Assembly (NCBI GenBank): GCA_948146395.1
Contig: OX411559.1
Span: 27,347,208 to 27,411,207, forward strand
DNA length: 64,000 nucleotides
Source of the DNA: Fragum whitleyi
Lineage: Eukaryota; Mollusca; Bivalvia; Cardiida; Cardiidae
Direction: 5' to 3'
Shown here: positions 11,805 to 23,057 of the stretch, in pieces
How the letters are laid out: each line of letters begins with the position of its first letter
How positions within the stretch are numbered: position 1 is the stretch's first letter
Translations under genes and position numbers: made by a program
The notes under the pieces: generated by a model
Database searches by the model: none
What the model was told of the DNA's origin: nothing
What the model saw: only the letters and a program-made list of their open reading frames with translations

Positions 11805-11944
11805 CCCTGCAAAAAAGTTCAAGAACTTGTTCTTGGATGTCCTTAAGAATGTTTTAATGGCATTTCAAGAATTTTCAAGAGTTTTTGAACTACCTTTTAA
11901 TTTTGTAGAACTTTTGAGAACCAGTTCTTGAACTTATTTGCAGG
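11805..11944. repeat. Foldback, AAGTTCAAGAAC type
   Basis: TGCAAAAAAGTTCAAGAAC at the left and GTTCTTGAACTTATTTGCA at the right are inverted arms. The interior is built of TTCAAGAA variants. It is related to the larger foldback at 17890-18135. Confidence 0.65.
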
Positions 11945-12644
11945 TAGCACTTAAATTCAGAATCTTTTGGTTCAGAGTTCTGATCCTACCAGAGTAGCCA
12001 AACGTTTATGATGTTTTTCATCTCTAACTAATTAGTGAATTACTGCCTCAATGATGGTAAGTTAGGAGACTGATAAAATTGTTGTGAGAAAAGAAAGGAA
12101 TTCATAATAAGGTGTTCCAGAATCTTGGATAAACATGGGTTGTAAATTTAGTATGAAATACTATAATAAAACTTTAACCAGTACTCACAGATGTGTATCA
12201 AGTCTTCAATCTCTGTATTGATCCTTCACCAAAAAACTAAAACATTCAACAAAATTCTTTCGTAGAAAGCCTCTTTGTCCTTTGTTTTCTTTTATTTGTT
12301 CCATAAACATAATTACTAACACATAAATCAATTTCCACTTTTCTATTATTGCACTATGGATTATTCTTTCATTTATTTGTACATAGTAATTAGAAGGTCT
12401 ATAACAAGTCTTACTGAGGCATTTAAAAATTATCGATGTAATCCTATATTAGAATATTTAAATAGTTCACAACTAAAACAATAGTACTAGGCTATCAATA
12501 GAATTAATTACCTACTTTCATGCTGTCTGACAATTTAAAATTATTTTGAATAGTAGAATTTGGGAGAGGAATTTGAATTATTCTTATCTATCAAGCTAAA
12601 AAGGACTATTTTGGGAGTGTAAAAAGCCTTGTTTCAAGTCAGAC
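11945..12644. other. No feature recognised
   Basis: AT-rich spacer leading into the minisatellite. No coding signal seen. Confidence 0.4.
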
Positions 12645-13425
12645 TGTCCTGACCATGGAGACTGTCTTGACCATGGAGACTGTCCTGACCACGGAGACTG
12701 TCCTGACCATGGAGACTGTCCAGACCATGGAGACTGTCCAGACCATGGAGACTGTCCTGACCATGGAGATTGTCCTGACCATGGAGATTGTCTTGACTAT
12801 GGAGATTGTCCTGACCATGGAGATTGTCCTGACCAAGGAGACTGTCCTGACCACGGAGACTGTTCTGACCATGGAAACTGTCCTGACTTTGTAGACTGAC
12901 CTGACCATGGAGACTGTCCTGACCATGCAAACTGTCCTGACCATGAAAACTGTCCTGACCATGGAGACTGTCCCAACCATGGAGACTGTCTTGACTATGG
13001 AGATTGTCCTGACCATGGAGACTGTCCTGACCATGGAGTCTGTCCGGACCACGGAGACTGTCCTGACTATGGAGATTTTCCTGACCACGGAGACAGTCAT
13101 GACCATGGAGACTGTCTTGACTATGGAGATTGTCCTGACCATGGAGACTGTCCTGACCATGCAGACTGTCCTTACCATGGAGACTGTCCTTACCATGGAG
13201 ACTGCCTTGACCATGGAGACTTTCCTGACCATGGAGACTGTCCTGACCAAGGAGACTTTCCTGACCATATAGACTGCCTTGACCATGCAGTCTGTCCTGA
13301 CCATGAAGACTGTGACCATGCAGTCTGTCCTGACTATGCAGACTATCCTGACCATGAAGACTGTCCTGACCATGAAGACTGTCCTGTCCAAGCAGACTGT
13401 CCTGACCTTGCAAACTGACCTATGG
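12645..13425. repeat. 18-bp minisatellite, about 43 units
   Basis: The unit is close to GTCCTGACCATGGAGACT, repeated for about 780 bp with point variants (CCACGG, CTATGG, CCATGC). Because the unit is a multiple of three and lacks stops in several frames, long frames run through it on both strands (for example a Leu-His-Gly-Gln-Asp-Ser repeat on minus). There is no start context, splice site or non-repeat domain to support a gene. Confidence 0.95.
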
Positions 13426-13439
13426 AGCATAAGTGGGAG

Positions 13440-13562
13440 CTTGTGTAACAGCACAGGACTCAGAGGTAATGGACTATGTACATGTGATTCGAGAGAAAAT
13501 GATAGTTGTAGATTTGAATCCAGGCTGCCAGACTGGTCATGTGGGTATGTCTTTAGGGAAGG
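13440..13562 (+). mobile_element. Possible SINE relic
   Basis: GATTTGAATCCAGG (B-box-like) and CATGTGGGTATGTCTTTAGG resemble the tail of tRNA-derived SINEs. Only one copy is seen and no A box, so this is weak. Confidence 0.25.
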
Positions 13563-13574
13563 CACACAACTATA

Positions 13575-13770
13575 AATAGAAGGGGTATTTTGGATCTCGA
13601 ATTAAAATTTTGCATAAGTCCTTGCTGAAACCCTTCCTTGTGGGTACTCATTTGAATTGTCTTAACAAGACAATTCAAATGAGTACCCTTGATTGTGGGG
13701 TTTCATTGGGAAATAAAGATTTAGACTAGAGTAAATTGCCCCTCTAATCTATTACCTCTGATGCATTTCA
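13575..13770. mobile_element. Palindrome-centred element, family P3
   Basis: GGGTACTCATTTGAATTGTC and its exact complement form a hairpin at 13642-13688, enclosed by TGAAACCC (13626) and GGGTTTCA (to 13705). The flanks (AGGGGTATTTTGGAT before, AAATAAAGATTTAGACT after) also match the copy at 31893-32060, so the repeated unit is about 200 bp. Confidence 0.65.
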
Positions 13771-14029
13771 GATCCCCAGCTTAGTACTGGTGATAAACAG
13801 GAACCATATTAATGATATAACTTTGCTGTGATGTGACAAAGGTTGTTAACATGACATTAAACAAGATTACAATTAATCAAACCAAGATGTGAACAATTAC
13901 CATTGCATACCCAATATGGTCCTGTTACCTTAATGTATCAGAATTCTTTGTCCTGTCAGTGTTTGTCCATTTGTACAAAAAAAAAAGAATTCAATTTAAA
14001 TTTTTTAACACTTTTTATTGAAAGAGTCT

Positions 14030-14700
14030 TCATAATTTACATTTGCATTGCTTATGACAAGACCTATCTGGTGGTATCAACTTCAATGTCATCTAAGTCA
14101 AGGTCATGGTCAGTTTTTAAGGTCAAATATTTGAAAAATTTGAATTTCAAATTTCATGTTGTAATAACTACTGTTTCTGAAATATGGCAGTAAAGATTAA
14201 TTTTCAATGTCATGCTCAAACTTTTTTCAATTTAGATAGTACATCGTAGAATTGAATACGATTAAAAACAATAAAAACAAAAAAAAAATGATTTAAGATT
14301 TATAACAAATAAAAATTATGATTAAGCAATTTGGAATTCAATATTTCTAACTATAGTTATAATTCTTGTATTTGGGCATGTCTCACTCATTAGGGATGGC
14401 ACAAAAAGGAAAATTGAAATGATAATTCCCTTGATTCCATTGTGGTTCATAAACTGTGGCGGGCCAAGATTCAAACTTTTCCTTTTCAGAGGCATTTAGA
14501 TGGTTGACAAGCCTTTTTAATTCAATATGTAACCTGCAAACTTAACATTTTCCTACAACTTCAACACTATTCAGTTACAATGCTAATATTTGGTATGAAG
14601 TTTTCTCTCAGCAACACACATTATTCAAGGTCAAGGTCATCAATCAAGGTCAATTATGATTATTAAGGTCAAACTTAAAAGAAATTCTGGGAGTATTAGT
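14030..14700. other. Relics of pearl-type cores
   Basis: Two patches (about 14040-14180 and 14620-14690) carry AAGGTCAAGGTCATC and similar text found in the I-type element at 19476. No element ends remain and no gene is seen. Confidence 0.4.
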
Positions 14701-15079
14701 GTTTTATTCCTGTCCAAAAATGGCTTACAAGTGGATTTCGTCTGAAAAACAAACAAGATGACAAACTGTCACAAGATACGCCCTAACACTGCTGGGTATC
14801 CAAGTTTGAAAACAACAAGGTGGAATAACTCAAAAATTAAGCTAGGTAAACTTACAAACCTCATGCACTGCACTCTGAAATCATGAGAAGAACATCACTG
14901 CCTAGTTATGTTAAAGTCAGTTTGACATAAGGTAACAGAGTTAATTGCTCTGAACAAAGAGGTGGATACCATGTAAATGCTTGAAGCAACTGGTGATCGC
15001 ATTATATGTCTGATCTTCCAACATTGGTTTTAAAAGAAAATAACAACAAAGGTCAAGCATATTTTAGGAGCTGATACTA

Positions 15080-15680
15080 TTTTAATTCATACAATGGCTT
15101 TAATATTGAGAAATCTTTGGAGTATTATTGAAAAGTTTTCTGCATGTTGGCTTTTAAAAAATCAAGGGACAAAATCAATGCTATAAGTAAATAAGAATCT
15201 TTAGAAGTTACTTCCCTTGTAATACATTTACCTGCTGTATATCTCCTGATAAACTCTCACGGGAGCTATACACAATATGGTCAGGAGATTTTATTTAGTA
15301 TGCATTTTCTGATTTAAAAACCATTTAAATTGATGTCTTTTAGGCCCTTTTCCCTTTAATTTGAGGTGTATTTCCTCAAAACAATCATATAAATGATTGT
15401 TTAGATGAAATTTATCTCAAATTAGAGAAGTCTCAACAGGTTCTTAAATTAAGGCATTTGCAGTGGGTTTTCTTAGTAAAAAAAGTAGGGGTGCTACCAT
15501 TAGGGAGGGAGCTATTATTAGGGGAAATACAGTATTTTGATTTATACAATGGCTTTCATATTTAGAAAACTCTGAAGTATTACTGAAAGATTCCTGCTTG
15601 GTAGCTTTAAAAATCAAGGGACAAAATCAATGCTATAAGTAAATAAGAATCTTCAAAAGTTACTTCCCTTGTAATATAAT
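15080..15680. repeat. Direct duplication of about 150 bp flanking a MITE
   Basis: The stretch 15080-15232 (ATACAATGGCTTTAATATTG through CAAGGGACAAAATCAATGC to ACTTCCCTTGTAAT) recurs at 15537-15672 with modest divergence. The family-S MITE at 15236-15534 lies exactly between the two copies. Confidence 0.8.
15236..15534. mobile_element. MITE family S
   Basis: The ends TGTATATCTCCTGATAAACT and TTATTAGGGGAAATACAG are inverted. The interior matches the copy at 10967 (GGAGCTATACACAATATGGTC, TTTAGTATGCATTTTCTG). Confidence 0.75.
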
Positions 15681-15741
15681 CTGTTCATGAATGTTCCTGT
15701 TGTACTCACAACTTTGTCACATAAATATATAATACGCACTT

Positions 15742-15846
15742 AGTGTTTTGTATGAAAAAAATCTAATGAGGTAGGAGATATTGATAATTTTCAAGACAAT
15801 TATCAATTCCCACAACTGAGTTAGATATTTTTTCATACAATACACT
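15742..15846. repeat. Palindrome of about 105 bp
   Basis: AGTGTTTTGTATGAAAAAA pairs with TTTTTTCATACAATACACT, and the inner ATTGATAATT pairs with AATTATCAAT. Single copy in the window. Confidence 0.75.
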
Positions 15847-15942
15847 ATTATCATATAACCTCTATTTACCTTGTTTTCGTCGATGTTTCTAACAGAAATG
15901 CAAGTTACTGAAATAAAAAAAACACATTATGTCATCGTTCTA

Positions 15943-15998
15943 AAATATCCATGTGATATCATGAAAATATCGTATAGGATGTTATCACATGGATATTT
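15943..15998. repeat. Perfect 16-bp inverted repeat
   Basis: AAATATCCATGTGATA (15943-15958) is the exact complement of TATCACATGGATATTT (15983-15998), with a 24-nt loop. Confidence 0.9.
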
Positions 15999-16123
15999 GT
16001 ATAGTTATAAGATAAATTTTATTCTAAGATTAGTCTGCTTAGACATTCAGTGTGATTTTCGACTACACTGCCTACCCTCTACTTTCTTATTGAGGGAAGA
16101 CCCTTTATTATTCAGGTGTTTGT

Positions 16124-16185
16124 ATGCCCCTGTATCAATAGATCATGGGCACATTGTTTCTATAGTGTCTGTCCTTTAGCACAGT
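16124..16185 (+). mobile_element. Pearl D-type head fragment
   Basis: TATGCCCCTGTATCAATAGA followed by TCATGGGCACATTGTTT matches the heads at 25405, 36671 and 48730. No core or 3' end follows. Confidence 0.55.
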
Positions 16186-16476
16186 TTTATGAAACCCACT
16201 CTAATTGAACAAAGTGCAAACATTTTGTAAAATAGTACCTGCTTCTGTTTGAAAGAGTCCGGAGGCTGATTTCCATTGCTACCTTAAATAAATTTTTGGG
16301 TTGTATGTCAGTATGCAATGTACGCAATAGCTTGTGAACTCAACTCCTTCATTTATTGATTGATTTGAATGAAACTTTCATAGAATGTTCCTTATCACTT
16401 GAATATTTGAATATTGTAGATGTTTGGTGATGTTCTACCGAGTAATTATGTTGCCGCATAATTCACTGTTGTCTTA

Positions 16477-16907
16477 ATTATACCCCCACAACGAAGTTAT
16501 GGGGGGGTATACTGGAATCAGGTTGTCTGTCCGTCCATCTGTTGGTCCGTAGACATAATTTTGTGTCCTCTTCTCCTCCCACAGTTTTGGACCAATTTTG
16601 CTGAAATTTTATCAGGTTGTCTCCTATCATATGAAGTTGTGCACCTGCAATTTTCATCCTGATCCAGTCATTAGTTTCAGAGTTATGCCACTTTGAACTT
16701 TTTATGGAGGGGGGGGGGAGTAGTCAAAATTTAAAATTGCAAAACTCATTTACCATAAGGGGAGTTACCAATTTTGGAAAGTAAAATCATCTTGCTGTTA
16801 TCATGTTGCAAAAAGATCATGTACTGAAAGCACTTATACTGGGACATAGCCCTGGTAGGACAATGCCCTAGTGGGGGGTATGAGTCCGCTCTGCGACAGT
16901 TCTAGTT
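16477..16907 (+). mobile_element. Pearl/HINE-like element, E-type ends
   Basis: The head TATACCCCCAC-AACGAAGTTAT-GGGGGGTATA (from 16479) folds on itself and is followed by TCTGTCCGTCCATCTG. The body has text typical of these cores (CTCCTCCCACAGTTTTGG). The tail has GTGGGGGGTATGAG and ends TTCTAGTT (16900-16907), a variant of the CTCTTGTT terminus also seen at 43668-43675. Confidence 0.65.
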
Positions 16908-17012
16908 AATGCATTGTCCATGCTGCTCAGTATCTGCTACACACATATGATAGGGGATGGGTTATTTCAGATATTTTAATTTGCACTTTCACTTCAATTT
17001 TCTTCTGATTGT

Positions 17013-17219
17013 TTAACCTTTGTCATGCTGAGTAAAATCTTGGCAAAATTGCACTTAACCAAAGTGCTGAAAGTACTTGAATAGACAATCATTTTGAAAA
17101 TACAATTCTGGTTTTTGAAAGGAAAATCATCAGGTATAGACTACATTTTTACTGGCTGATCTTTTTATAAACCCAATGCCAAAACAGAAACATTAAGGGT
17201 TCAGCATCTCAAGGGTTAA
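17013..17219 (-). mobile_element. TTAA MITE, family T (reverse)
   Basis: The ends TTAACCTTTGTCATGCTGAG and TTCAGCATCTCAAGGGTTAA are inverted with TTAA at both sides. The AAAGTGCTGAAAG side is at the left, so the copy is reversed relative to 36410. Confidence 0.75.
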
Positions 17220-17639
17220 TATGATATAAATATTGGTGATCATAAAAAGTTGGGACTGTATTAATTGTTTTAGTTTCATATGATAAAGGGTTACAACACC
17301 TATAAATTTATAATTTATAAGATCATTTATCAGAACAATCTCTTGTATTTAGGTATGTGTAAAAAGAATCCTTTCAGATTATACCTAGATATGAATTGAT
17401 ATTAAGGCGGGACAATGGCTGTAATTGTCACCTGGCCATTTAATACTAAAATGAGCAGGAATCATTTAGGTCAAATGTCAAGGGCATTCCATGGGTGAAA
17501 TTTCATGTTATAAACTTTTGGCTACAGATACAAGTCTCTTCTGAACTTAGATCATACAACCCATGTTACCCTTATCTTTTACTGATGGTAGAAGGTCAAA
17601 AGTGAAGGTCACAATTTTACTTCTAATTTTACTTTCAGT

Positions 17640-17889
17640 GGGTTTTTAGCTCTACTCAAACTTGACAGAATGATTGGACCATCACAAGGATTGTTTCTTT
17701 CAAAATGGGTCAGATCTGTCAAGCATCATGTGAAAAAGGAGCCTAATGAGAATTTAATTTGAAAATACTAACTAAGTCAACAATTTTCATCCAATTCTCA
17801 TCAAACTTGCTCAGAATGATTGTACTAACACAAGGATGGTCCCTTTTTAAAGTTGGTCTGATCTGTCAAGCATCACAGGAAATGGGGCC
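17640..17889 (+). mobile_element. Pearl-type core, two units
   Basis: It starts near TTTTTAGCTCTACTCAAACT. Two diverged units share AGAATGATTG, CACAAGGAT and GATCTGTCAAGCATCA at about 145-bp spacing. No 3' hairpin is seen before the foldback that follows. Confidence 0.45.
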
Positions 17890-18135
17890 CTATGAAAATG
17901 AACTGGTTCTTGATCGTACTAGAATGTCAAAAAGATCAAGAACTGGTTTTGAAGATTCAAGAATGTTAAATGGCAGTTCAAAAACTTCTAGATCTAGCTC
18001 CTAAACCAGTTCAAGAACTAGTTCTAGAAAGGGTTCAAAAACCATTCTAGAAGTTCAAGAACTAGTTCACAAATTATTTCTAGAAGTTCTAGAAAATTCA
18101 AGAACCAGTTCTTCAACTTTTCATATCCTAAAATG
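17890..18135. repeat. Foldback rich in AGTTCTAGAA and TTCAAGAACT
   Basis: Dense alternating AACTGGTTCTTGA, AGAACTAGTTCTAGAA and TCAAGAACCAGTTCTT text gives many nested inverted repeats. Related to the foldback at 11805. Not coding. Confidence 0.6.
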
Positions 18136-18495
18136 TTCAAGAGACAATTCTTGCTTTTTTTCCACAGGGGATAAGAAACTCTCTTCTCTTCTAAACACAG
18201 TCCCCTCCCCTCTTCCCTCCAAACACATGTAGTAGCCAGCTTGAAAATATGTAAGCATTTCTGTCTGTCTGTGGCTTTTTTGTGGCTGCTTAATTTCTAT
18301 ATGTTTGATTTTGTAATGTCATGTTTTCTGTATTTTTGTAATATTGTTTATAAAGATACTCAAGATTGCACAAGGGGTTAGAGACATGATGAATTATGTA
18401 AATCCTAGTTTAAATATTGACACAAGTTTTTAAACTGTTTATAATTTCACAGTTTTGACAACACAAGAAGTTAAATCCTCTTGTAGATATATATC

Positions 18496-18850
18496 CTTAA
18501 TGAACTGGCAGGGTGGGGCTTAGCCGTGACATTTTTTGGCGAGTTAACTTTTAGATATTTTTGGTTCATTGAAAAGTTAGTCGGCACTAATCGTGAACAC
18601 TTGCAAATAACTTTATCCTAAATCCAAAAGGATTCACATGCTAAGAGAAAGTAATCACATGGCATGTTTGCAAATCCTCGTAACTTCAGCTTGGACAAGC
18701 TGAAGTTACGAGGGTTTGGTCACCAACCTATGCTTTACGCTCTCAATTTGATTATGTCGACTATCTTTGGAAGTAAGTAATAATGCATAAAGGCTAATTT
18801 ACCTCAACCTTAAGTGTATTGACCCGTTACTTAGGCTCTGCCCTGCCAGG
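18496..18850. mobile_element. Palindromic MITE-like element with perfect central hairpin
   Basis: The centre is CTCGTAACTTCAGCTTG-GA-CAAGCTGAAGTTACGAG (18677-18712), a perfect 17-bp stem with a 2-nt loop. About 160 bp outward on each side, CTGGCAGGGTGGGGCTTAG and CTCTGCCCTGCCAG look like diverged terminal inverted repeats. The outer limits are inferred. Confidence 0.5.
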
Positions 18851-19319
18851 GGAAAAAATGATTGGGTTTCTAAATTATATATAGTCACTTACTGTGATAT
18901 AAAAATTAAAAAAAAGAATGGAAAAAAGAGCAACTCTGAAAAGTAAAAATAGCAAGAAACCTTCAAAATATTGGCACACCATGGTCATAATGGATATCAA
19001 ACAAAAGTAAATCGTTTAGTAGCAGACAACCTTAATGTTGAAATAGTTATAAAAAAATGACATAAAATGAATGAAGGTCAGCAACATTGTTGCCTGTTAA
19101 AAAGAATATAATTTGATTTGACAGCAGCAGTGACCTGTCAGTTTAAGGCCTGTCACATTAGGATTGCAATGACGCCTTTTATGGCAATCTAGAAATTTAC
19201 AGAGCCCAGTGAGATCACAGTGGAAACATAAAATTGCCTTGATGAAAAAGGTTTGCGAAAATCTGTTTTGCCTGTAAACATCGCCAATTTTTGATTGGAC
19301 CAGTAATATGAGCATGGCA

Positions 19320-20815
19320 GGGAGCCCGAAATCTTTGAACAACATCTCCTCCTGAACCACTGGGCTGATTTCAATGAAACTTTACCAGAATGTTCATTGG
19401 GTGACCCTTTTCAAAAATTGTTCGCTAATTTTTGATTGGCCCATTAATATGGGCATGGCAGTGCGGGGCATTTTTAGCTCGGCTAATTTCGAAGAAAACC
19501 CGAGGTATTATGATCACCTTGGCGTCGTCCATGTTGTTGTTGTTGGCGCGCTGTCGTTGGCGTGACAAACTTTAACCTTGGTCATAACTTTTGAATGGTT
19601 AGTCATAGAGCCTTCATATTTCACATTATTATTGCTTGGGACAAGACCTTTCTGTAGGTACCAAGTTCAAGGTCATCAGTCAGGGTAAAGGTCATTTTTC
19701 AAGGTCAAATTTGTTTAAAGAAAAAATTAACCTTGATCATAATTTTTGAAAGGTAAGACATAGAGCCTTCATATTTCACATGGTTATTGCTTCGGACAAG
19801 AACTTTCTGTAGGTACCATGTTCAAGGTCATCAGTCAAGGTCAAGGTTATTTTTCAAGGTCAAATTTCTTTAAAAAATTAAACCTTGGTCATAACTTTTG
19901 AATGGTAAATGTTAGAGCCTTCATATTTCACATGATCATTGCTTGTGACAAGACCTTTCTGTAGGTACCAAGTTCAAGGTCATCAGTCAAGGTAAAGCTC
20001 ATTTTTCAAGGTCAAATTTGTTTAAAGAAAAAATTAACCTTGGTCATGATTTTTGAATGGTAAGTCATAGAGCCTTCATATCTCAAATGATCATTGCTTT
20101 AGGTACCATGTTCAAGGTCATCAGTCAAGGTCAAGGTTATTTTTCAAGGTCAAATTTGAAAAATTTAACCTTGGTCATAACTTTTGAATGGTAAGTCATA
20201 GAGCCTTCATATTTCACATGATTATTGCTTTGGACAAGACCTTTCTGTAGGTACCAAGTTCAAGGTCATCAGTCAGGGTAAAGGTAATTTTTCAAGGTCA
20301 AATTTGTTTAAAGAAAAAAATAACCTTGATCATAATTTTTGAAAGGTAAGTCAAAGAGCCTTCATATTTCAAATGATCATTGCTTGGTACAAGACCTTTC
20401 TAAAGGTACCAAGTTCATATATTTGCATTTGCCTAAGAAATAATAAACAGCCGAGCGTTGACACCAGCTTGCAGGGCTCTTGTTTCACTTTGAAATCTTT
20501 GAACAACATCTCCTGAACCACTGGGCTGATTTCAATGAAACTTGACCTGAATTTTCCTTGGGTGACCCTTTTCAAAAATTGTCCGCAAAGGATTGATTGG
20601 CCCATAATTATGGGCATTGCAGGGAGGGGCTTATTTTGAACCCCTTCAGTAATGAATGGATGGGCAGGGTCTATTCTCACTTTAAAATCTTGGAATAAAA
20701 TCCCATTCAACAATTAGGCAAATGTGAATGAAACTTTGCCAGAGAGTTACTTGGATGAGTTCCACTGGACCAATAAATTTCAGGTGAGCATTTAGGTCCA
20801 TTCTGGCCCTCTTGT
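19320..20815 (+). mobile_element. B-type pearl-like element split by an I-type insertion
   Basis: Core text (AACAACATCTCCTCCTGAAC, TTACCAGAATGTTC) runs to GGGGCATTTTT at 19475. It resumes at about 20485 with CACTTTGAAATCTTTGAAC and ends with GGTGAGCATTTAGG and CTCTTGTT at about 20815. Paralogues at 26113 and 53850 read through the junction without a gap. The 5' end is lost. Confidence 0.7.
19476..20484 (+). mobile_element. Pearl/HINE-like element, I-type, nested insertion
   Basis: The head AGCTCGGCTAATTTCGAAG and subterminal CAGCCGAGCG (about 20449) are inverted. The core has diverged units of about 145-150 bp (AACCTTGGTCATAACTTTTG, TTCAAGGTCATCAGTCA). The 3' end is GGGCTCTTGTT. The flanking host sequence is a B-type core, and insertion was inside a T run, as described for Helentron-type elements. 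Confidence 0.75.
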
Positions 20816-20938
20816 TTGAATAACATCTCTTCCTCTACCACAAGGCAAATTTGCATGAAACTCTGCAAGAATGTTACTTATTCAATGGGCTAATAAAATT
20901 CAGGTGAGCAGTTTAGGGCTGATATGGCCCTGTTGTTT
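20816..20938 (+). mobile_element. B-type pearl 3' fragment
   Basis: It holds one partial core unit (GAATAACATCTCTTCCTC), AATTCAGGTGAGCAGTTTAG and the end GGCCCTGTTGTT. It directly follows the CTCTTGTT of the preceding element, so two 3' ends are stacked. Confidence 0.6.
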
Positions 20939-20995
20939 TGAAAAATAGTGTCAAGCACCTGAGCATCACAGGAATCATCATGGGAATGCAGAAAA

Positions 20996-21086
20996 CCATC
21001 CTCGGATACCACCGGGGTCTCTCTATTTGCTTCGCTATATCGATATAGCGCAGCAAATAGAGAGACCCTGGGGTATCCGAGGATGG
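20996..21086. repeat. Near-perfect 91-bp palindrome
   Basis: CCATCCTCGGATACC at the left and GGTATCCGAGGATGG at the right, with inner GGTCTCTCTATTTGCT and AGCAAATAGAGAGACC, meet at GCTATATCGATATAGC. Only a few mismatched bases interrupt the stem. Single copy in this window. Confidence 0.9.
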
Positions 21087-22217
21087 CAGATTTGACTTGC
21101 AATGAGAGAAAACAATTCATCACCATAGAAACACAGAAGAATAACCACAAGAGCATTGTGGGATTTGTAGTTACAAATATTTTGATCAGTCTGGTTGTAA
21201 AACAAACTCATTTGTTGTTTGACTGAACAATAGCACTACATGCTTGTGCCTACACTTGGCTGCAGATGCTGGATAATGCAAAAAATCTTGAGTCAAAAGT
21301 GCATTACTCTTTCACAAATACATCTAGAGCTATATCTCTTGATAGTCAGGGGTATATCTTGTGATGATGAATACACATGCCAAGTTTCAAGTAGATTTCT
21401 TCATGAATGGGTTTTTTATTCACTTTCAACAGAATTTCAGTTTTACAGTGATGCCATTATGTAGATGAAAGCATTCTAGATACAAATAACTAGATTAATG
21501 TAATGAACAAAAGACTTAAATTTGTATTATCAGAGCATTTGGATGCCTACACATGAGACACATTGAAAAACTGAGATGAAAACATTTTCTTTTAATGGTT
21601 TTCATGTAATAGATGTAAATATATATAGAAATTTTTGTCAATACTGAAATGGCACATCAGAGGTTAAAATAAAAATACTTTTTGTCCTGTCATATCAGAG
21701 CATTTATGTTAACTGTCACACAAAAAGGGGCAGTTTAGGAACCCCTTTAAAATTAATATTTGAAAAAGAAACAACATCCAGATAAGGTCAACAAGACATT
21801 GCATTGTGAAATAGCCTTAAAGTAAGGTAGAATGATCACTCCAGATTCTCAATTTTTTCTCCATATGAAAACCATGCCCCTAAGCCGGAAGGGTTTTGCA
21901 GTCTGACTAAGGTCACATCTTTCCACATTTCCAAGATGGTTAGTTTTACCATTCTTGGTCATAGAGATTGTAATAATAATATTTTTCAAGCATACCTGAT
22001 TGCAAATGAATATTTTCATGGTAGATTGACCTTTCTAGATTTAGAATATCATCAGAGAACAAAAAATATGGCCCTTTTATTAATTAACCTCTGGCAGAAC
22101 AGGTTTCATACTTTTTCAGATTTTGAGGCAAAAACCAAATACCTTGCAAATCAATATCAGAATCAACATTTGAAAAAGATACTTGTTTTAGCAGATGTGT
22201 TAAAATAAGAAAGTATT
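21087..22217. other. Intergenic, no feature recognised
   Basis: Short frames only. CATGCCAAGTTTCAAGTAG near 21378 is in the style of element cores but no ends are visible. Confidence 0.4.
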
Positions 22218-22475
22218 TTAACCCTTGTCATGCTAAATAAAAAACACTGGCAAACATATATATAAATCAAAGTGCTGAAAGCTCTGTATTTCCGTTGTTG
22301 CTCTGTTGTGAGTAAGCATTTGATTTTGAAATTATAATTCCTGAAAATTTTCTGGTTTAAAAAGGAAAATCAGGTTGTATAGACTGAGATCAGACTGCAC
22401 ATATGTGCAGGCTGATCTTCCTCCATACCTCCTGCCAAAGCAGGAATATTCTGGGTTCAGCATGACAAGGTTTAA
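22218..22475 (-). mobile_element. TTAA MITE, family T (reverse)
   Basis: TTAACCCTTGTCATGCTAAA at the left and GTTCAGCATGACAAGG at the right. The ACATATGTGCAGGCTGATC interior is reversed relative to 36410. The right flank reads TTTAAG, a mutated TTAA. Confidence 0.8.
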
Positions 22476-23057
22476 GCAAAAATAAATCTGCAAAAAGCTA
22501 GAATAGTAAGGTACAAAGAACTAAGTTTCCATCTTGAGCAAATCACCAGACTGACCAGGATTGATAATTACTGCCAGATTGCCTGTTTTTGTACAACAAG
22601 TCACATATCTTTAAGTGCTATCATTTTGAGACACTGCCAAATGTATAATTATCAAGTCTTCCACAGTTAATATACTATTCATATAATATTCAAATACATT
22701 ATTGTATAGATCTCTATTAATCTACCGACATAAGGCATCTACCTTTAAACAACTTTAAATACCCAATCCCATTTTTTGGTGCAATATAGAATTTAAAGAC
22801 CATAGCTTGGGTAATGTGGAAGTATCATTCAATCTTGTTTAGTTCTATTAAATTGAATAACCCTTTAATCAATAATATCACATGTGCACAAAGTGAGACT
22901 TTTATCGCTGCCTGTGCACTTTCATTCTGTGGCCTGTCACAAGGTCAAAAATATATCCAAACAATCAACAAATACTCTCAATTCACCAAATGACTTTCTA
23001 CACATCTCACTCTCTCTGCTTCACGTAGTTGTGAAATTTTCGGAAATGTTTTGAAAT
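22476..23057. other. Spacer, no feature recognised
   Basis: No exon, RNA gene or repeat ends seen between the two family-T MITEs. Confidence 0.4.

Noticed and set aside
12634..13565. Minus-strand frames of 259 and 308 codons
   Set aside because: They run through the 18-bp minisatellite; the protein text is only the repeat, in several frames at once, without domain or splice support.
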